A stretch of 64,000 bases of DNA, from assembly GCF_030409945.1 (NCBI RefSeq), contig NZ_JAUFQV010000032.1:62001-126000 (forward strand). Direction: 5' to 3'. This document shows positions 15,545-24,967 of this stretch, one piece after another (within the stretch, counting starts at the first letter, position 1; each line of letters begins with the position of its first letter). The DNA is from Vibrio tapetis subsp. quintayensis (GTDB lineage Bacteria > Pseudomonadota > Gammaproteobacteria > Enterobacterales > Vibrionaceae). The notes below the pieces were generated by a model. It was given only the letters and a program-made list of their open reading frames with translations. It was not told the origin of the DNA and searched no databases. The translations under genes were made by a program, and so were the position numbers.

Positions 15545-17056
15545 GTGTCTTACGGCGAATTGCCAAAGGACGCAGATGGGTTACAACTCAACTTTTGTAA
15601 AACATTGGCGTGTGACAACTTTGGACTGAGTGATGCAAAGCATTACGTTTTGCAACATGCTAACCCTAAACGTCCTACGATGGTTTGTCGTGAATGTGGC
15701 GCTTTCCCCCCCTTACTTAACAACCAAGAAGTGTTAAACGAACTTCGCCGACTGCGCAAAGTTCACAGTGATGGTTTACCCGCTTGTCGCAACAGTGATT
15801 GTGACAACTTTGGCAAAACTGTACATACTCATAAACACCTCTATCATGCATTTGGTTTCAGCGGTGATCGACAGCGATACCGTTGCAAATGCTGTCAATC
15901 GACGTTCGTTGATAAATGGTCCGGCAGTAATGCCAAACTCTCTGTGCAAGAATCCCTTTTAGGCTATTTATTCACTGGATACTCGGTAAGAGAGATCTGT
16001 CGTAAACTCAGCATTAATCCAAAAACGTTTTACGATCACGTGGAACAAATTTCAAGCCGTTGCCGCCGTAAGCTGGCAATGTTTGATGCCCGTTGGACAA
16101 AACATGCCGATTCCTACAGCTTTGCCTCTAACTACACTGCACTGCAACCGAGAAGTGACAATGCCGTTTATTGGTTTGTTACCTGCGATGCACAAAGTGG
16201 CTACGTGCTGACTCAACATGTCAATTACTCTTTCGACGAAGAAGCGATGGGTAGCGAAGATCATAATCCATATGAGACCCCTGCTCGATTTGTGCCAGTA
16301 AGCTTTGTGCCTGAAAGTGTTACGCCACAAGGTTTTTCTTCGGTAAGTCACCCTAACTCTTCACTCCATTTGTCAGGGAAAGAGTTAAACCTTCACGAAA
16401 GAATCGATCACAAATATCAGCAGATATTAGCTCGCGGTAACGTTGAAGACCCAATGGGGAACCTCTCGCAATTTAAGTACCCGTCAAAAGGGGCACTGAT
16501 CCGCCCACCTTACACCACGTATGCGCACTATTTACACGTACTTGAAATGTGTGATGACAATAAACACGTCACCATTTTCATGCCTCAAGACCCTGTATTA
16601 CGCTCTGCCGCATTAAGTGTGTGCAAACAACGCATTCAGCAAGAAGACGTTGATTTGGTGTATGTAGAAGAAGACAAAGCGTGGAATAAAGACTTCAATC
16701 AGCAAAAAGTGGACATTGTTCATATGGGTTGGTGGCGTGATAGATGGGCCATTAAAAATCACCCAAATGCGAGCAAAGGCATTTGTCATTTGGCTGGCAC
16801 TAAGGTCGATCCTGAATATTGGATTGATCACGCATCCACTTACCAAGCGTCATTTTTCCAACAACGATTCCAAGTGTTATTTGAGAGTTTTATCAATGAG
16901 CCGAGGCGAAAATTGCGCCCGGGCGGGTTGTTGCCTATGCTTGATATATTCAAAGCATGGCACAATTTATGCTATCAGGATAAGACAGGGTTAACACCAG
17001 CTCAACAGCTCGGGTTAACCGACAAACCGTTGACACTGAAATCGTTGCTTTCTTAA
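15545..17056 (+). CDS. Zinc-ribbon/HTH protein resembling a domesticated transposase
   Basis: A 503-residue protein of unknown role. The N-terminal third carries several Cys pairs (FCKTLACDN, VCRECG, ACRNSDCDN, YRCKCCQ at about residues 108-114), suggesting two or more zinc ribbons. A helix-turn-helix follows (YSVREICRKLSINPKTFYDHV, split over about 144-164). This N-terminal arrangement is like IS1/IS1595-type transposases. The C-terminal part is long and keeps scattered acidic residues, but I see no clear DDE motif, inverted repeats or target duplication. It sits between conserved genes, so a fixed chromosomal role is more likely than an active insertion sequence. Confidence 0.6.
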   Translation: MSYGELPKDADGLQLNFCKTLACDNFGLSDAKHYVLQHANPKRPTMVCRECGAFPPLLNNQEVLNELRRLRKVHSDGLPACRNSDCDNFGKTVHTHKHLYHAFGFSGDRQRYRCKCCQSTFVDKWSGSNAKLSVQESLLGYLFTGYSVREICRKLSINPKTFYDHVEQISSRCRRKLAMFDARWTKHADSYSFASNYTALQPRSDNAVYWFVTCDAQSGYVLTQHVNYSFDEEAMGSEDHNPYETPARFVPVSFVPESVTPQGFSSVSHPNSSLHLSGKELNLHERIDHKYQQILARGNVEDPMGNLSQFKYPSKGALIRPPYTTYAHYLHVLEMCDDNKHVTIFMPQDPVLRSAALSVCKQRIQQEDVDLVYVEEDKAWNKDFNQQKVDIVHMGWWRDRWAIKNHPNASKGICHLAGTKVDPEYWIDHASTYQASFFQQRFQVLFESFINEPRRKLRPGGLLPMLDIFKAWHNLCYQDKTGLTPAQQLGLTDKPLTLKSLLS

Positions 17057-17209
17057 CCAAACATGGCAAATTGGCCTACTTTATGATTTAAACCAATATA
17101 AAGTCTCGTAACGATTCAAGAAAATGCGGCTATGATCATTATATTACTAGTGCCACATCGTGTTTTGCTGGCCTATAATAAATGTGTTAATAGTAAATAA
17201 CTCAGCCAC

Positions 17210-18706
17210 TTGGATTGCACTTTGGATAAAGCCCAAATCGTCATAGAAAATGAGCTAGAACAACTTAAAGCTCGGGTCGAATCAGACTCATACAATGTTT
17301 TGCCTATGGCTCAACAGTGTTTACTTCGTGCAGAACAAATTCTTTACCACGAGGGTGAAATCCAAGCACACATCGTTATTGCTCGCTGCTATTGGAGCCA
17401 GATGGATTACCGAAAAGGTATGAAATCCATCAAGCTCGCACATACGATTCAGTCCCGCGAAGACAACGACAACTACCTCCCTGAAATCCTCCATGTCCAC
17501 GCTCTACAGTATTGGGGACAAGCCAAATACTATTCTGCTCAGCAATTTTGGATTAATGCCCTAGAGCAGTCCGCGTTGGTGGGCGAATCAACAATTGAAA
17601 TTGAATCCTTAATTGGGTTAGGCAATGTTTGGCGGATTACTGGTGATGTTCACCTTGCTAAATCAACTCACGAATTAGCGGTTAAAGTTGCCAACAACGC
17701 CCGCATCGACTGGCTAGAGGGTAAGGCTCGGATATTACTTTCTTGGGACTACTACCTACTTAATAATTACGTCGAAATGCTATCGGTTCTCGATGGTGCA
17801 GAAGAAGCACTCAAATACCACCAAGACCCAACTTGGCGCGCAGAGATCCTAGACTTCCGAGGCCTTGCTTTAATTGGCCTAGAGCGCCTAGAAGACGCTG
17901 AAGCGGCAACGTTAGAAGCACACACCTTAGCCGTTGAGAACGACTTAAAATGGATGAAAGCACATTCATTTATTAGCCGTGCTCGGCTGGAACTGATTCG
18001 CAAAAACTTTGACTCAGCAAGCGACATTCTCAAAAAAGCTGAAGAAGCAGCCAAGCCTTTTGACAACGGCGAATTACTTTCACAAATTTGTTTCCAGCAA
18101 TCGGTTGTGGCAGAAGAAAGCCAAGATTTCGAACTCGCATTGCAGGCGTTTAAAAAATACCGACGCTATTCCATCATTATGCAAAAAGAGCAGACAAACC
18201 GAATTGGAATGGATAAAGCCAGAGGCTCAAAACGCCAGCTTGAACAACGCGCAAGAAAACTCATCAACCGAATTCGTGGATACATGGAGTTCAACCGTGA
18301 GAAGCGTTTCTCCAATGCCGTTTCTGAAACCTACTGGTGGGAACAACTGGTTTTATATAAATCAGAACTGAAAAAATCCAACCATGCCGTGATCATTATT
18401 CGTCACCCAGATAATAACTTCCTAGAAGTATCTATCGAATTAGCGCATTGTTTTTGTGGCCGAGATGACCTTATTTCACAACTGGATCAAGAGCGTCTTG
18501 GTATGATCATTTCAGAAAAAGACGAGGGCGCCCGCCGCGTGTTCGACATTCTGCAACAGATGATGACCTCTTACCCTTGGGAAAGAAAAGGACTGAAAGG
18601 CGACGCGCCTGCTCTTTCTTTACACGATATTCTGACTTTCCCATACACCATCGATCAATTAGATGACCAACCACTGGAGCTAGGCAATGGAAGCACTACT
18701 AAGTAA
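17210..18706 (+). CDS. Tetratricopeptide-repeat protein
   Basis: A 498-residue soluble protein built of TPR-like helical pairs through about residue 320 (for example IEIESLIGLGNVWRITGDVH and AEILDFRGLALIGLERLEDA). The C-terminal 150 residues are different and carry no recognised domain; they look like a degenerate cyclase-like or effector domain. TTG 17210 is the most upstream start and has no good ribosome site, so the exact start is uncertain. Its end overlaps the next gene by 20 bases. That gene is a TPR protein with a GGDEF domain, so the two probably act together. Confidence 0.75.
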   Translation: MDCTLDKAQIVIENELEQLKARVESDSYNVLPMAQQCLLRAEQILYHEGEIQAHIVIARCYWSQMDYRKGMKSIKLAHTIQSREDNDNYLPEILHVHALQYWGQAKYYSAQQFWINALEQSALVGESTIEIESLIGLGNVWRITGDVHLAKSTHELAVKVANNARIDWLEGKARILLSWDYYLLNNYVEMLSVLDGAEEALKYHQDPTWRAEILDFRGLALIGLERLEDAEAATLEAHTLAVENDLKWMKAHSFISRARLELIRKNFDSASDILKKAEEAAKPFDNGELLSQICFQQSVVAEESQDFELALQAFKKYRRYSIIMQKEQTNRIGMDKARGSKRQLEQRARKLINRIRGYMEFNREKRFSNAVSETYWWEQLVLYKSELKKSNHAVIIIRHPDNNFLEVSIELAHCFCGRDDLISQLDQERLGMIISEKDEGARRVFDILQQMMTSYPWERKGLKGDAPALSLHDILTFPYTIDQLDDQPLELGNGSTTK

Positions 18707-20270
18707 AGTTTCCGAAGCAGGTCTTGACCCAGCCTCGGTGAAAGGTGAGAACGCCATCATATTTTGGGATCACGTAAGGCAGCACATCGCCACCACGAAC
18801 CAAGAGCGCTCCCACTGTTTTTTAATCAGTTCCGAATACAGAGCAAAGTTAAAACAGCCCAAAGCCAGTATTGATGAGCTTCGTGAAGCGCTTAACTTAC
18901 TTGCCTTACCAGACGGCCTTGAAGACATACTCAATATCAAAGCGACATTAGGCGACAGGCTGTTTGATAATGGTGACTACGCGTTAGCACTTAAAGAGTT
19001 TGTTGAACTGTCGTCACTGTCGGTAGAATTTGGCAGCATCGATTTTTACGCTACCGCAGTACTCGGAATGGGCAATTTATGTGATGCTTACGGCGATTTC
19101 TCCCGTGCGCTTAAGTATTACCAGAAAATTGATGGTATTGACCATGCGATAACCAGCCGGTCTTTGAGGCTACGCTACAAATTATACCTCGTCGCCTGTT
19201 TGATTTCATTAGGGCGCCTCACTAACGCTGACGAATTGCTCAACGAGTGTGAAGAGTTGAGTATCCTAGTCAGTGACAAGATTTTAGCCGGGCAAATTAT
19301 TCTTTACCACGCCCGTATTCAGCGTAAACAAAAACTCTATCACGAAGCCCTCATCACACTAGCTAAAGCTCGTTATTCGTTAAACAATACTAGCGCCCTG
19401 TGGTTATCTAATATGATGCGGCTTGAACTGGCACGCAGCCTAAATGGCATTGGCCGAACCGACTTAGCCGAATACACCTTGTCGTCAGCCGTACATAGAA
19501 TTAAGTCCACCAACTCGCCAGTCTTACTGAAAAGCCTGTTTGATTCATTGAGCGATGTTTCTGCCGCTCAAAATGACTATAAACAAGCACTACACTTTGA
19601 AAAACGCGCGTTTCGAATCAATTCAGATCTTATCAAAAATATCCCTATCAGTGACTTGGCAGGTTTCCAATTACGCAGGTTGTCTCGCTTTGAACTGCAA
19701 CTGAAATTGATCATGTCAGAACAAGAAAACCGCGAACTCAAAGAGACGACAGAAACCCAAAAAGACACCGTAGCCAAACTACAACAAGATGTGTTTACCG
19801 ACCCTCTCACCAACTTACACAACCGTCGTTGGTTGGATGTAAAGCTGAAAGACCTTCTATTGCACGAAACGCCTTTTGCTTTGTTGGTTATTGATATCGA
19901 CCATTTCAAATCCATCAATGATGAGTTAAGCCACCTCGTTGGTGATAAAGCAATCGTCAACGTTTCTCATGAATTATCCTCTCACTTCCGTTTCAGAGGC
20001 GCATCATGTGTGCGCTTTGGTGGCGAAGAATTTTTGGTCATTTTAGAGAATACCAACGTTGATCAGGCGATGCTTCATGCAGAGAACTACCGCGAACGCA
20101 TTTTCCAATTCGGTTGGCACGAGATTCTTGGTGAACGTGGTCTTACGGTGAGCGTTGGCGTCACCAACCATCGTGATGGCGAAAACACGCAACGTACTTT
20201 CTATCGGGCCGATAAAGCCTTATATAGAGCCAAAGCGAGAGGCAGAAACCAAGTCTGTTTCGAAGTTTAA
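18687..20270 (+). CDS. TPR-GGDEF diguanylate cyclase
   Basis: A 527-residue protein. About 330 residues of TPR-type helices (FDNGDYALALKEFVELSSLS; YGDFSRALKYYQKI) and a short coiled coil lead to a GGDEF domain. The active site is RFGGEEF (about 445-449), with DPLTNLHNRRWLD and DIDHFKSINDELSHLVGD upstream, so synthesis of cyclic-di-GMP is expected. I see no membrane segment, so it is a cytoplasmic cyclase with TPRs as the input or partner-binding part. ATG 18687 has GGAG upstream and lies inside the end of the preceding TPR gene, indicating coupling. Confidence 0.92.
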   Translation: MEALLSKVSEAGLDPASVKGENAIIFWDHVRQHIATTNQERSHCFLISSEYRAKLKQPKASIDELREALNLLALPDGLEDILNIKATLGDRLFDNGDYALALKEFVELSSLSVEFGSIDFYATAVLGMGNLCDAYGDFSRALKYYQKIDGIDHAITSRSLRLRYKLYLVACLISLGRLTNADELLNECEELSILVSDKILAGQIILYHARIQRKQKLYHEALITLAKARYSLNNTSALWLSNMMRLELARSLNGIGRTDLAEYTLSSAVHRIKSTNSPVLLKSLFDSLSDVSAAQNDYKQALHFEKRAFRINSDLIKNIPISDLAGFQLRRLSRFELQLKLIMSEQENRELKETTETQKDTVAKLQQDVFTDPLTNLHNRRWLDVKLKDLLLHETPFALLVIDIDHFKSINDELSHLVGDKAIVNVSHELSSHFRFRGASCVRFGGEEFLVILENTNVDQAMLHAENYRERIFQFGWHEILGERGLTVSVGVTNHRDGENTQRTFYRADKALYRAKARGRNQVCFEV

Positions 20271-20303
20271 CGGCTGGAAGGTTTCGCCCTTTAAAAGTGC
20301 TAG

Positions 20304-21512
20304 CTAATTCCCGGCCACTTTATTGATAAGACGCTCACATTCGTCTTGATCCATGTAAAGCGGCACTGGGTAGTTCCAATGTGCTTCTTTAAGTGCAGCT
20401 TTCGCTAAATTGGGGACATCACTTTGTTGAATATCCGTCAGGTTTTGAGGTATTCCCATCCGGTCGAGCATGCCTCGAATATGCTCAATCAACCTATCAG
20501 CCTTTATCTCGGCCGCCCCCGAAACCTCTAAACCAGACATCACGGCTATCTCTGCCAGTTTATCGGCAACCGCTCCCTTTGAATGATCAAGAACATAGGG
20601 CAGTACAATGGCATTGGCTAACCCGTGAGGTGTTCCATACTGAGCGCCAACATTATGAGAAATCGCATGCACGTACCCTAAACTCGCCTTGGTAAAAGCC
20701 AGCCCAGCATAATAAGAAGCTAAAGCCATATTCTGCCTTGCTTGTAAGTTACAGCCCTCTTCAACGGCTTTTTCTAGGTTTTGCATAATAAGTTTGATCG
20801 CCGCCATCGCATAGCAATTGGTTTCTTGGCTGGCATTGCGCGAAATGTAGGCCTCAATAGCATGAGTCAGTGCATCCATTCCGGTTGCGGCCGTAACGTG
20901 AGCAGGTAAGCCCAGCATTAATTTGGCATCCAGTGCTGCCATCATAGGCACTAATTTGGGGTCAATGATTGGTGTTTTTTGATGGCTAAGCGGGTCGGAG
21001 ACTACTGCGGCAATCGTCACTTCTGATCCAGTACCGGCGGTCGTAGGAATCACAAACAGTGATGCGGGCGTTCGCCAAACTCTAAATAGCCCCGCTAATC
21101 TACGAATTGATTTAGAATTAGTCACACGGGCGGCAATGACTTTACCTGCATCAATGGGCGATCCCCCGCCCACCGCCAAGACCCCATCACACCCGTGTGT
21201 TTGATAGATACTCAGTCCTTTTTCAACTTGATCATAAGTTGGATCTGGCAATACTCCATCAAAAATAACCGTTTCCACGCCATACTGGTTCAGTGTCTGA
21301 ACAATGTCATCGAGTAACCCGAGTTCAGCTAACATACTATCGGTGACAATCAGCACCTTACGCTTACCAACATGAGCCATCGCTTGGCACAACTCTAACG
21401 AAGAATCGCTACCAAGAAACAAAATGGGTTTGGGCATGGGGATAACAACAGCCGCAAGCTTAAGGGCTTTCATGTAGGCTTGGTACACTTTGATTCGGTG
21501 GCTAAATTTCAT
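20304..21512 (-). CDS. Iron-containing alcohol dehydrogenase
   Basis: About 402 residues of the Fe-ADH (type III) family, NAD(P)-dependent oxidoreductases. The nucleotide-binding GGGSPIDAGKVIA and IPTTAGTGSEVT are clear. Metal ligands are present: Asp in ALDAKLM, His in GMDALTHAIEAY, and two His in HAISHNVGAQYGTPHG. The start is placed at ATG 21512 (MKFSHRIK) with GGA upstream; the extra hydrophobic residues from 21584 are unlikely in a cytoplasmic enzyme. The substrate is unknown. It is convergent with the GGDEF gene. Confidence 0.9.
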   Translation of the reverse strand: MKFSHRIKVYQAYMKALKLAAVVIPMPKPILFLGSDSSLELCQAMAHVGKRKVLIVTDSMLAELGLLDDIVQTLNQYGVETVIFDGVLPDPTYDQVEKGLSIYQTHGCDGVLAVGGGSPIDAGKVIAARVTNSKSIRRLAGLFRVWRTPASLFVIPTTAGTGSEVTIAAVVSDPLSHQKTPIIDPKLVPMMAALDAKLMLGLPAHVTAATGMDALTHAIEAYISRNASQETNCYAMAAIKLIMQNLEKAVEEGCNLQARQNMALASYYAGLAFTKASLGYVHAISHNVGAQYGTPHGLANAIVLPYVLDHSKGAVADKLAEIAVMSGLEVSGAAEIKADRLIEHIRGMLDRMGIPQNLTDIQQSDVPNLAKAALKEAHWNYPVPLYMDQDECERLINKVAGN

Positions 21513-21644
21513 GGCGATTCCATTTGCTACGAAGAGTAAACATAGTAGGACAAAAATTAGCCGATCAAGGAAAATGCATGACAAACTGAGAAGTTAAAAG
21601 CAAATAACCGCTAAATACAGAAAATTTAGAGAGTAAGATGACGC

Positions 21645-22418
21645 TTATTGCCCCAAATAACGTTGCATTATTTTTTCGTACTCGCTTGTGTCATCGTCAT
21701 TTCTTTGTTTGATGAGATCCAATCCACGTTGCAGTTTTCTTATGTACTTATCGTCGGTGTTTACGTTAAATCCATAGTACATCGACAGGTTTTTAAGCAC
21801 GTAGACCACTTCAAAACTTTCTTTATCAATTCCCACTTTCGCCATTGTCCACATCGCAACATTTTCTTCGTAAGCCCACAGATCAATGCGTCCAAAATCG
21901 AGCATTTTAGCTAACGAGGCGGCTGTCGTGATGCGTTCAATGTTCTTGTCATTTGCTCCTGCCTTTAGCACCAATTGGTGGCCGACATCATCGGAGATCA
22001 CCCCAATGCTGTATTTCGCCAGATCTTGCCCTTGGGTAATCTTAACTCGTGCACTTTTCTTGGCGATGACCACAATTCGAGTATCCCCTATCGGGCCTGC
22101 CCATTTGAATTTATCTTCTCTTTGTGGGGTCCTTGCCATTGCAAACAGCACTGTGTCTTTGTCTGTCAGAATAGAACGATACCCTCTAGGCCAAGGCTGT
22201 AACCGAATCTGATCTTTTTCCAAGGGGCTACCGACAGATTTTGACGCAGCAAGCAGCAGGTCGATCGAGATCCCTTGGAGTCCACCGTTCTCAAAATAAT
22301 TGTATGGTGGGTACTCTTCCGTCAAATACGTGAGCCGTTCCAAAGCCAACGCAGATAAGCTTGTCAGCATTAGCAACATAGCAATCAAGGAGGTGAATAC
22401 GGTTACGATCAGGGGCAT
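21645..22418 (-). CDS. Family-3 periplasmic solute-binding protein
   Basis: A 257-residue exported protein. Residues 1-25 form a signal peptide ending SALA-LE. The fold is of amino-acid-binding type (LTYLTEEYPPYNYFENGGLQ near the start; SIGVISDDVGHQLVLKAG as the second lobe). No permease or ATPase lies beside it, so it may be a free-standing binding protein of the kind common in Vibrio, serving a distant transporter or a sensor. The ligand cannot be predicted. Confidence 0.85.
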   Translation of the reverse strand: MPLIVTVFTSLIAMLLMLTSLSALALERLTYLTEEYPPYNYFENGGLQGISIDLLLAASKSVGSPLEKDQIRLQPWPRGYRSILTDKDTVLFAMARTPQREDKFKWAGPIGDTRIVVIAKKSARVKITQGQDLAKYSIGVISDDVGHQLVLKAGANDKNIERITTAASLAKMLDFGRIDLWAYEENVAMWTMAKVGIDKESFEVVYVLKNLSMYYGFNVNTDDKYIRKLQRGLDLIKQRNDDDTSEYEKIMQRYLGQ

Positions 22419-22539
22419 TTCTACGCCTGTTTTGTGGGTTCAGTATTGAAAGTATAGGCATAATTGATCTTTAAGGATGAGATTTCCTGAAATTAAATCA
22501 TGATTTCAATCAAGAATATCGCAAGATAATCTACCTTAT

Positions 22540-23424
22540 CTAGGCCGACGTCGAGTTAGTAAACCGATGCTTGCTCAAGACCACCGTTAGAATACCCCCC
22601 AGGACCAAGGCTGAGGAAATCATTAAGCGCAAAGAAAAAGGCTCGTCGACAAACACAACGCCGCCGATAGCTGCAATCACCGGCACCAACAATTGGACGA
22701 CTGCCGCCTGAGTGGTCGACATCCCTTTCAACGCGCTATACCAGAGCGTATATCCGATCCCAGAGGCCACTCCGCCAGACAACGCGGCAAGTACGAGCCC
22801 ATTAAGGGTTAAGTTTGCGTTGTACGCACTGGCAACCAATAACAAGATAACCAAAGGAATGGTGCGAAGGAAATTAAATCCGGTGTCTTGCAAAGGGTTC
22901 ACCGAACCACGACCTGCTAATGTGTAAAACGCCCAAGCCATCCCTGAGATTGTCATCAAAACAAAGCCTAACCATGATGGAGTGGATAATGTCGGCAACA
23001 CCAAGTAGATGAATCCGACGAATGCGACTACCATTCCAGCCCACTCTAATTTATGCAGCCTATCGCCGCTAACCAGGCTGGCGACAATCATAGTAATTTG
23101 CACAGCGCCAAACAAAATCAAAGCGCCAATTCCCGTTTCTAGCGTGACGTAAGCAAAAGAAAACGTAATCGCGTAGCCAAACAACATGAAGCCAGACCAC
23201 CAACTTCCTCGTTGCGATGGTGAGGACTTTAAAGGCTTTGAACGACCAGCCACCGCCAACAGACAAAACAGCACTAATACTCCTGACAATAAGCGAATAG
23301 CAGTAAAACTGGCGGCATCGATTTGCTCGTTCCCCAGCGCTAAGCGGCAAAGGACGGAGTTTCCGGCAAACGCCAATAGAGCCAAAAATGTATATAAGGC
23401 TGTTTTATAAGGCGACGCTATCAC
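22540..23424 (-). CDS. EamA/DMT-family transporter
   Basis: A 294-residue inner-membrane protein with ten hydrophobic segments arranged as two EamA repeats (the second begins about residue 150, WLGFVLMTISGMAWAFYTLAG). Members export metabolites or amino acids; the substrate is unknown. GTG at 23424 is the start, with AAGGAA upstream. It lies next to an MFS exporter on the same strand but with its own spacing. Confidence 0.88.
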   Translation of the reverse strand: MIASPYKTALYTFLALLAFAGNSVLCRLALGNEQIDAASFTAIRLLSGVLVLFCLLAVAGRSKPLKSSPSQRGSWWSGFMLFGYAITFSFAYVTLETGIGALILFGAVQITMIVASLVSGDRLHKLEWAGMVVAFVGFIYLVLPTLSTPSWLGFVLMTISGMAWAFYTLAGRGSVNPLQDTGFNFLRTIPLVILLLVASAYNANLTLNGLVLAALSGGVASGIGYTLWYSALKGMSTTQAAVVQLLVPVIAAIGGVVFVDEPFSLRLMISSALVLGGILTVVLSKHRFTNSTSA

Positions 23425-23470
23425 GGCACTTTTTTCCTTTAATCATTTGCTTTATTTTAATCATCAAATG

Positions 23471-24691
23471 CTATCTCGCGTCAGATGCCAGCTTCTTGTT
23501 CTGCTTAGACAAGTTAGCTTCATGAGCCCACATACCAACACCGGCACAGATCACGGCAACAAAGCTCAACAGCAATGGTGCTTTAAAGCCATAATACTGA
23601 GAAATCAAGCCCATTGAACTTGTACCTAGCATAGTACCGATAAGCATTGCGTTGGTGTATAAAGCCGAAGCTCTGCCGATACTGTTCGGCGCATAATCTT
23701 GAACAATGGTAATACCCAACCCAACAAACACACCAAAAAACATTCCATTTAGAAGCTGCAACGCCAATAAAACCGGCATGGTTTCAGCAAAGAACATACC
23801 AATATAAAACGCCGCCGCTGAGACAAAGCCCAGCTTCATAACACCGGTTTTGCCCCAACGCTTTGACCATTGAACCGCGAGCAACATCACCGGGATTTCA
23901 ATTGCAGCAGTAATACCAAGCATAAGACCCGGATAAGATGTAGGAAATTTCAAATCATTGGTAATAAATAGCGGCATCGAGTTGATATAAATTGCGTTTG
24001 CCATATTGGCAATCATCATAATTAGGCACAACACCCACACTTCTTTTGGGATAGTGCTTGGTATTTTTCTTTGTTGCGACGTTTTTTTTTCTTGTTCTGC
24101 TGGGCTTTGTTTATTTTCAACTTCAAGCTTTATGGCCACGATAACCATCACGATACTTGCAATGGCCATTGAGAGGTAAAAGTTGGTATCAAACCCAAAA
24201 GTATCAACGGAAAAGAACGCAAGAGGAGGACCAAAAATCCACAGTAAAGAAACAGAAGAGCGCATTTGAGAGTTAATTTTCGCGCTGTCTTTTCCGGTCG
24301 AATCTGCATAGTTTCGAATCATGGTTAAAATCAACGGAATGGATGACGAAGCAAACGGCATAAGAAACGCACCAACAACCAGTGCATGCCAAAACTCTGT
24401 CGCAAGAGAAAACCCAAAAGACGCGGCAACTATGCCAGACAAAGAAAGTAGGAATAGTTTTTTGCTCGATACCCCTTTGTCGATCATACCAGTCAGTTTT
24501 TGGCTTATGAAGATCGTCATCAAAGATACCGTAGCGGTATATAGGCCGATAAACATAGGTTCGGTTTTTAACGATGTCACCAAGAACAAGCTCATGATTG
24601 GCATTAGAAATGCAAAAGCCAATGCCGTTAATCCATTAATAACAAAATAGACTCCAGACTGACCTGTCATGAGTGCAGTTAATCTTTTCAA
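23471..24691 (-). CDS. MFS transporter, sugar-efflux (SetA/SetB) type
   Basis: About 406 residues with twelve hydrophobic segments and a charged central loop (about residues 195-215, VENKQSPAEQEKKTSQQRK). The pattern resembles the sugar efflux transporters SetA/SetB, which export glucose, lactose or analogues by proton antiport. The TTG at 24691 has GAGGAG at 7-base spacing and is preferred to the TTG at 24697, which lies too close to it. The upstream 270 bases hold no gene I can support. Confidence 0.8.
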   Translation of the reverse strand: MKRLTALMTGQSGVYFVINGLTALAFAFLMPIMSLFLVTSLKTEPMFIGLYTATVSLMTIFISQKLTGMIDKGVSSKKLFLLSLSGIVAASFGFSLATEFWHALVVGAFLMPFASSSIPLILTMIRNYADSTGKDSAKINSQMRSSVSLLWIFGPPLAFFSVDTFGFDTNFYLSMAIASIVMVIVAIKLEVENKQSPAEQEKKTSQQRKIPSTIPKEVWVLCLIMMIANMANAIYINSMPLFITNDLKFPTSYPGLMLGITAAIEIPVMLLAVQWSKRWGKTGVMKLGFVSAAAFYIGMFFAETMPVLLALQLLNGMFFGVFVGLGITIVQDYAPNSIGRASALYTNAMLIGTMLGTSSMGLISQYYGFKAPLLLSFVAVICAGVGMWAHEANLSKQNKKLASDAR

Positions 24692-24895
24692 TACCAATCT
24701 CCTCTTCCCTTAGAGATACACAAGCCTGAACTTGAATACGTAAATACAAATAATCCGTTAACGGGCATTCGAACATGATATTCAGACAATTGCACACAAT
24801 TAATGTGACTCAGCAGGATGTCGTCATCGCCGCTATCTTCTAATGAACAAGAGCTAAGGTGCTGTGAGGAGTGAGTTTCTAGCAGATTCCAAGAT

Positions 24896-24950
24896 CAAAA
24901 AAGGCACTCAACTTCAACCAATAGAAACCAGTTTAAAATTTAAGTGCCTT
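24896..24950 (-). terminator. Terminator of the proXWV operon
   Basis: On the minus strand AAGGCACTT and AAGTGCC/GAGTGCCTT pair across a loop of about 33 bases, followed by a T-run (A-run 24897-24902 on plus). It lies downstream of proV. Confidence 0.6.
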
Positions 24951-24967
24951 TACAAGTGTCCGTTGCT

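Noticed and set aside
15545..17056. Active insertion sequence
   Set aside because: No terminal inverted repeats or target duplications are visible around it, and the neighbours are conserved core genes.
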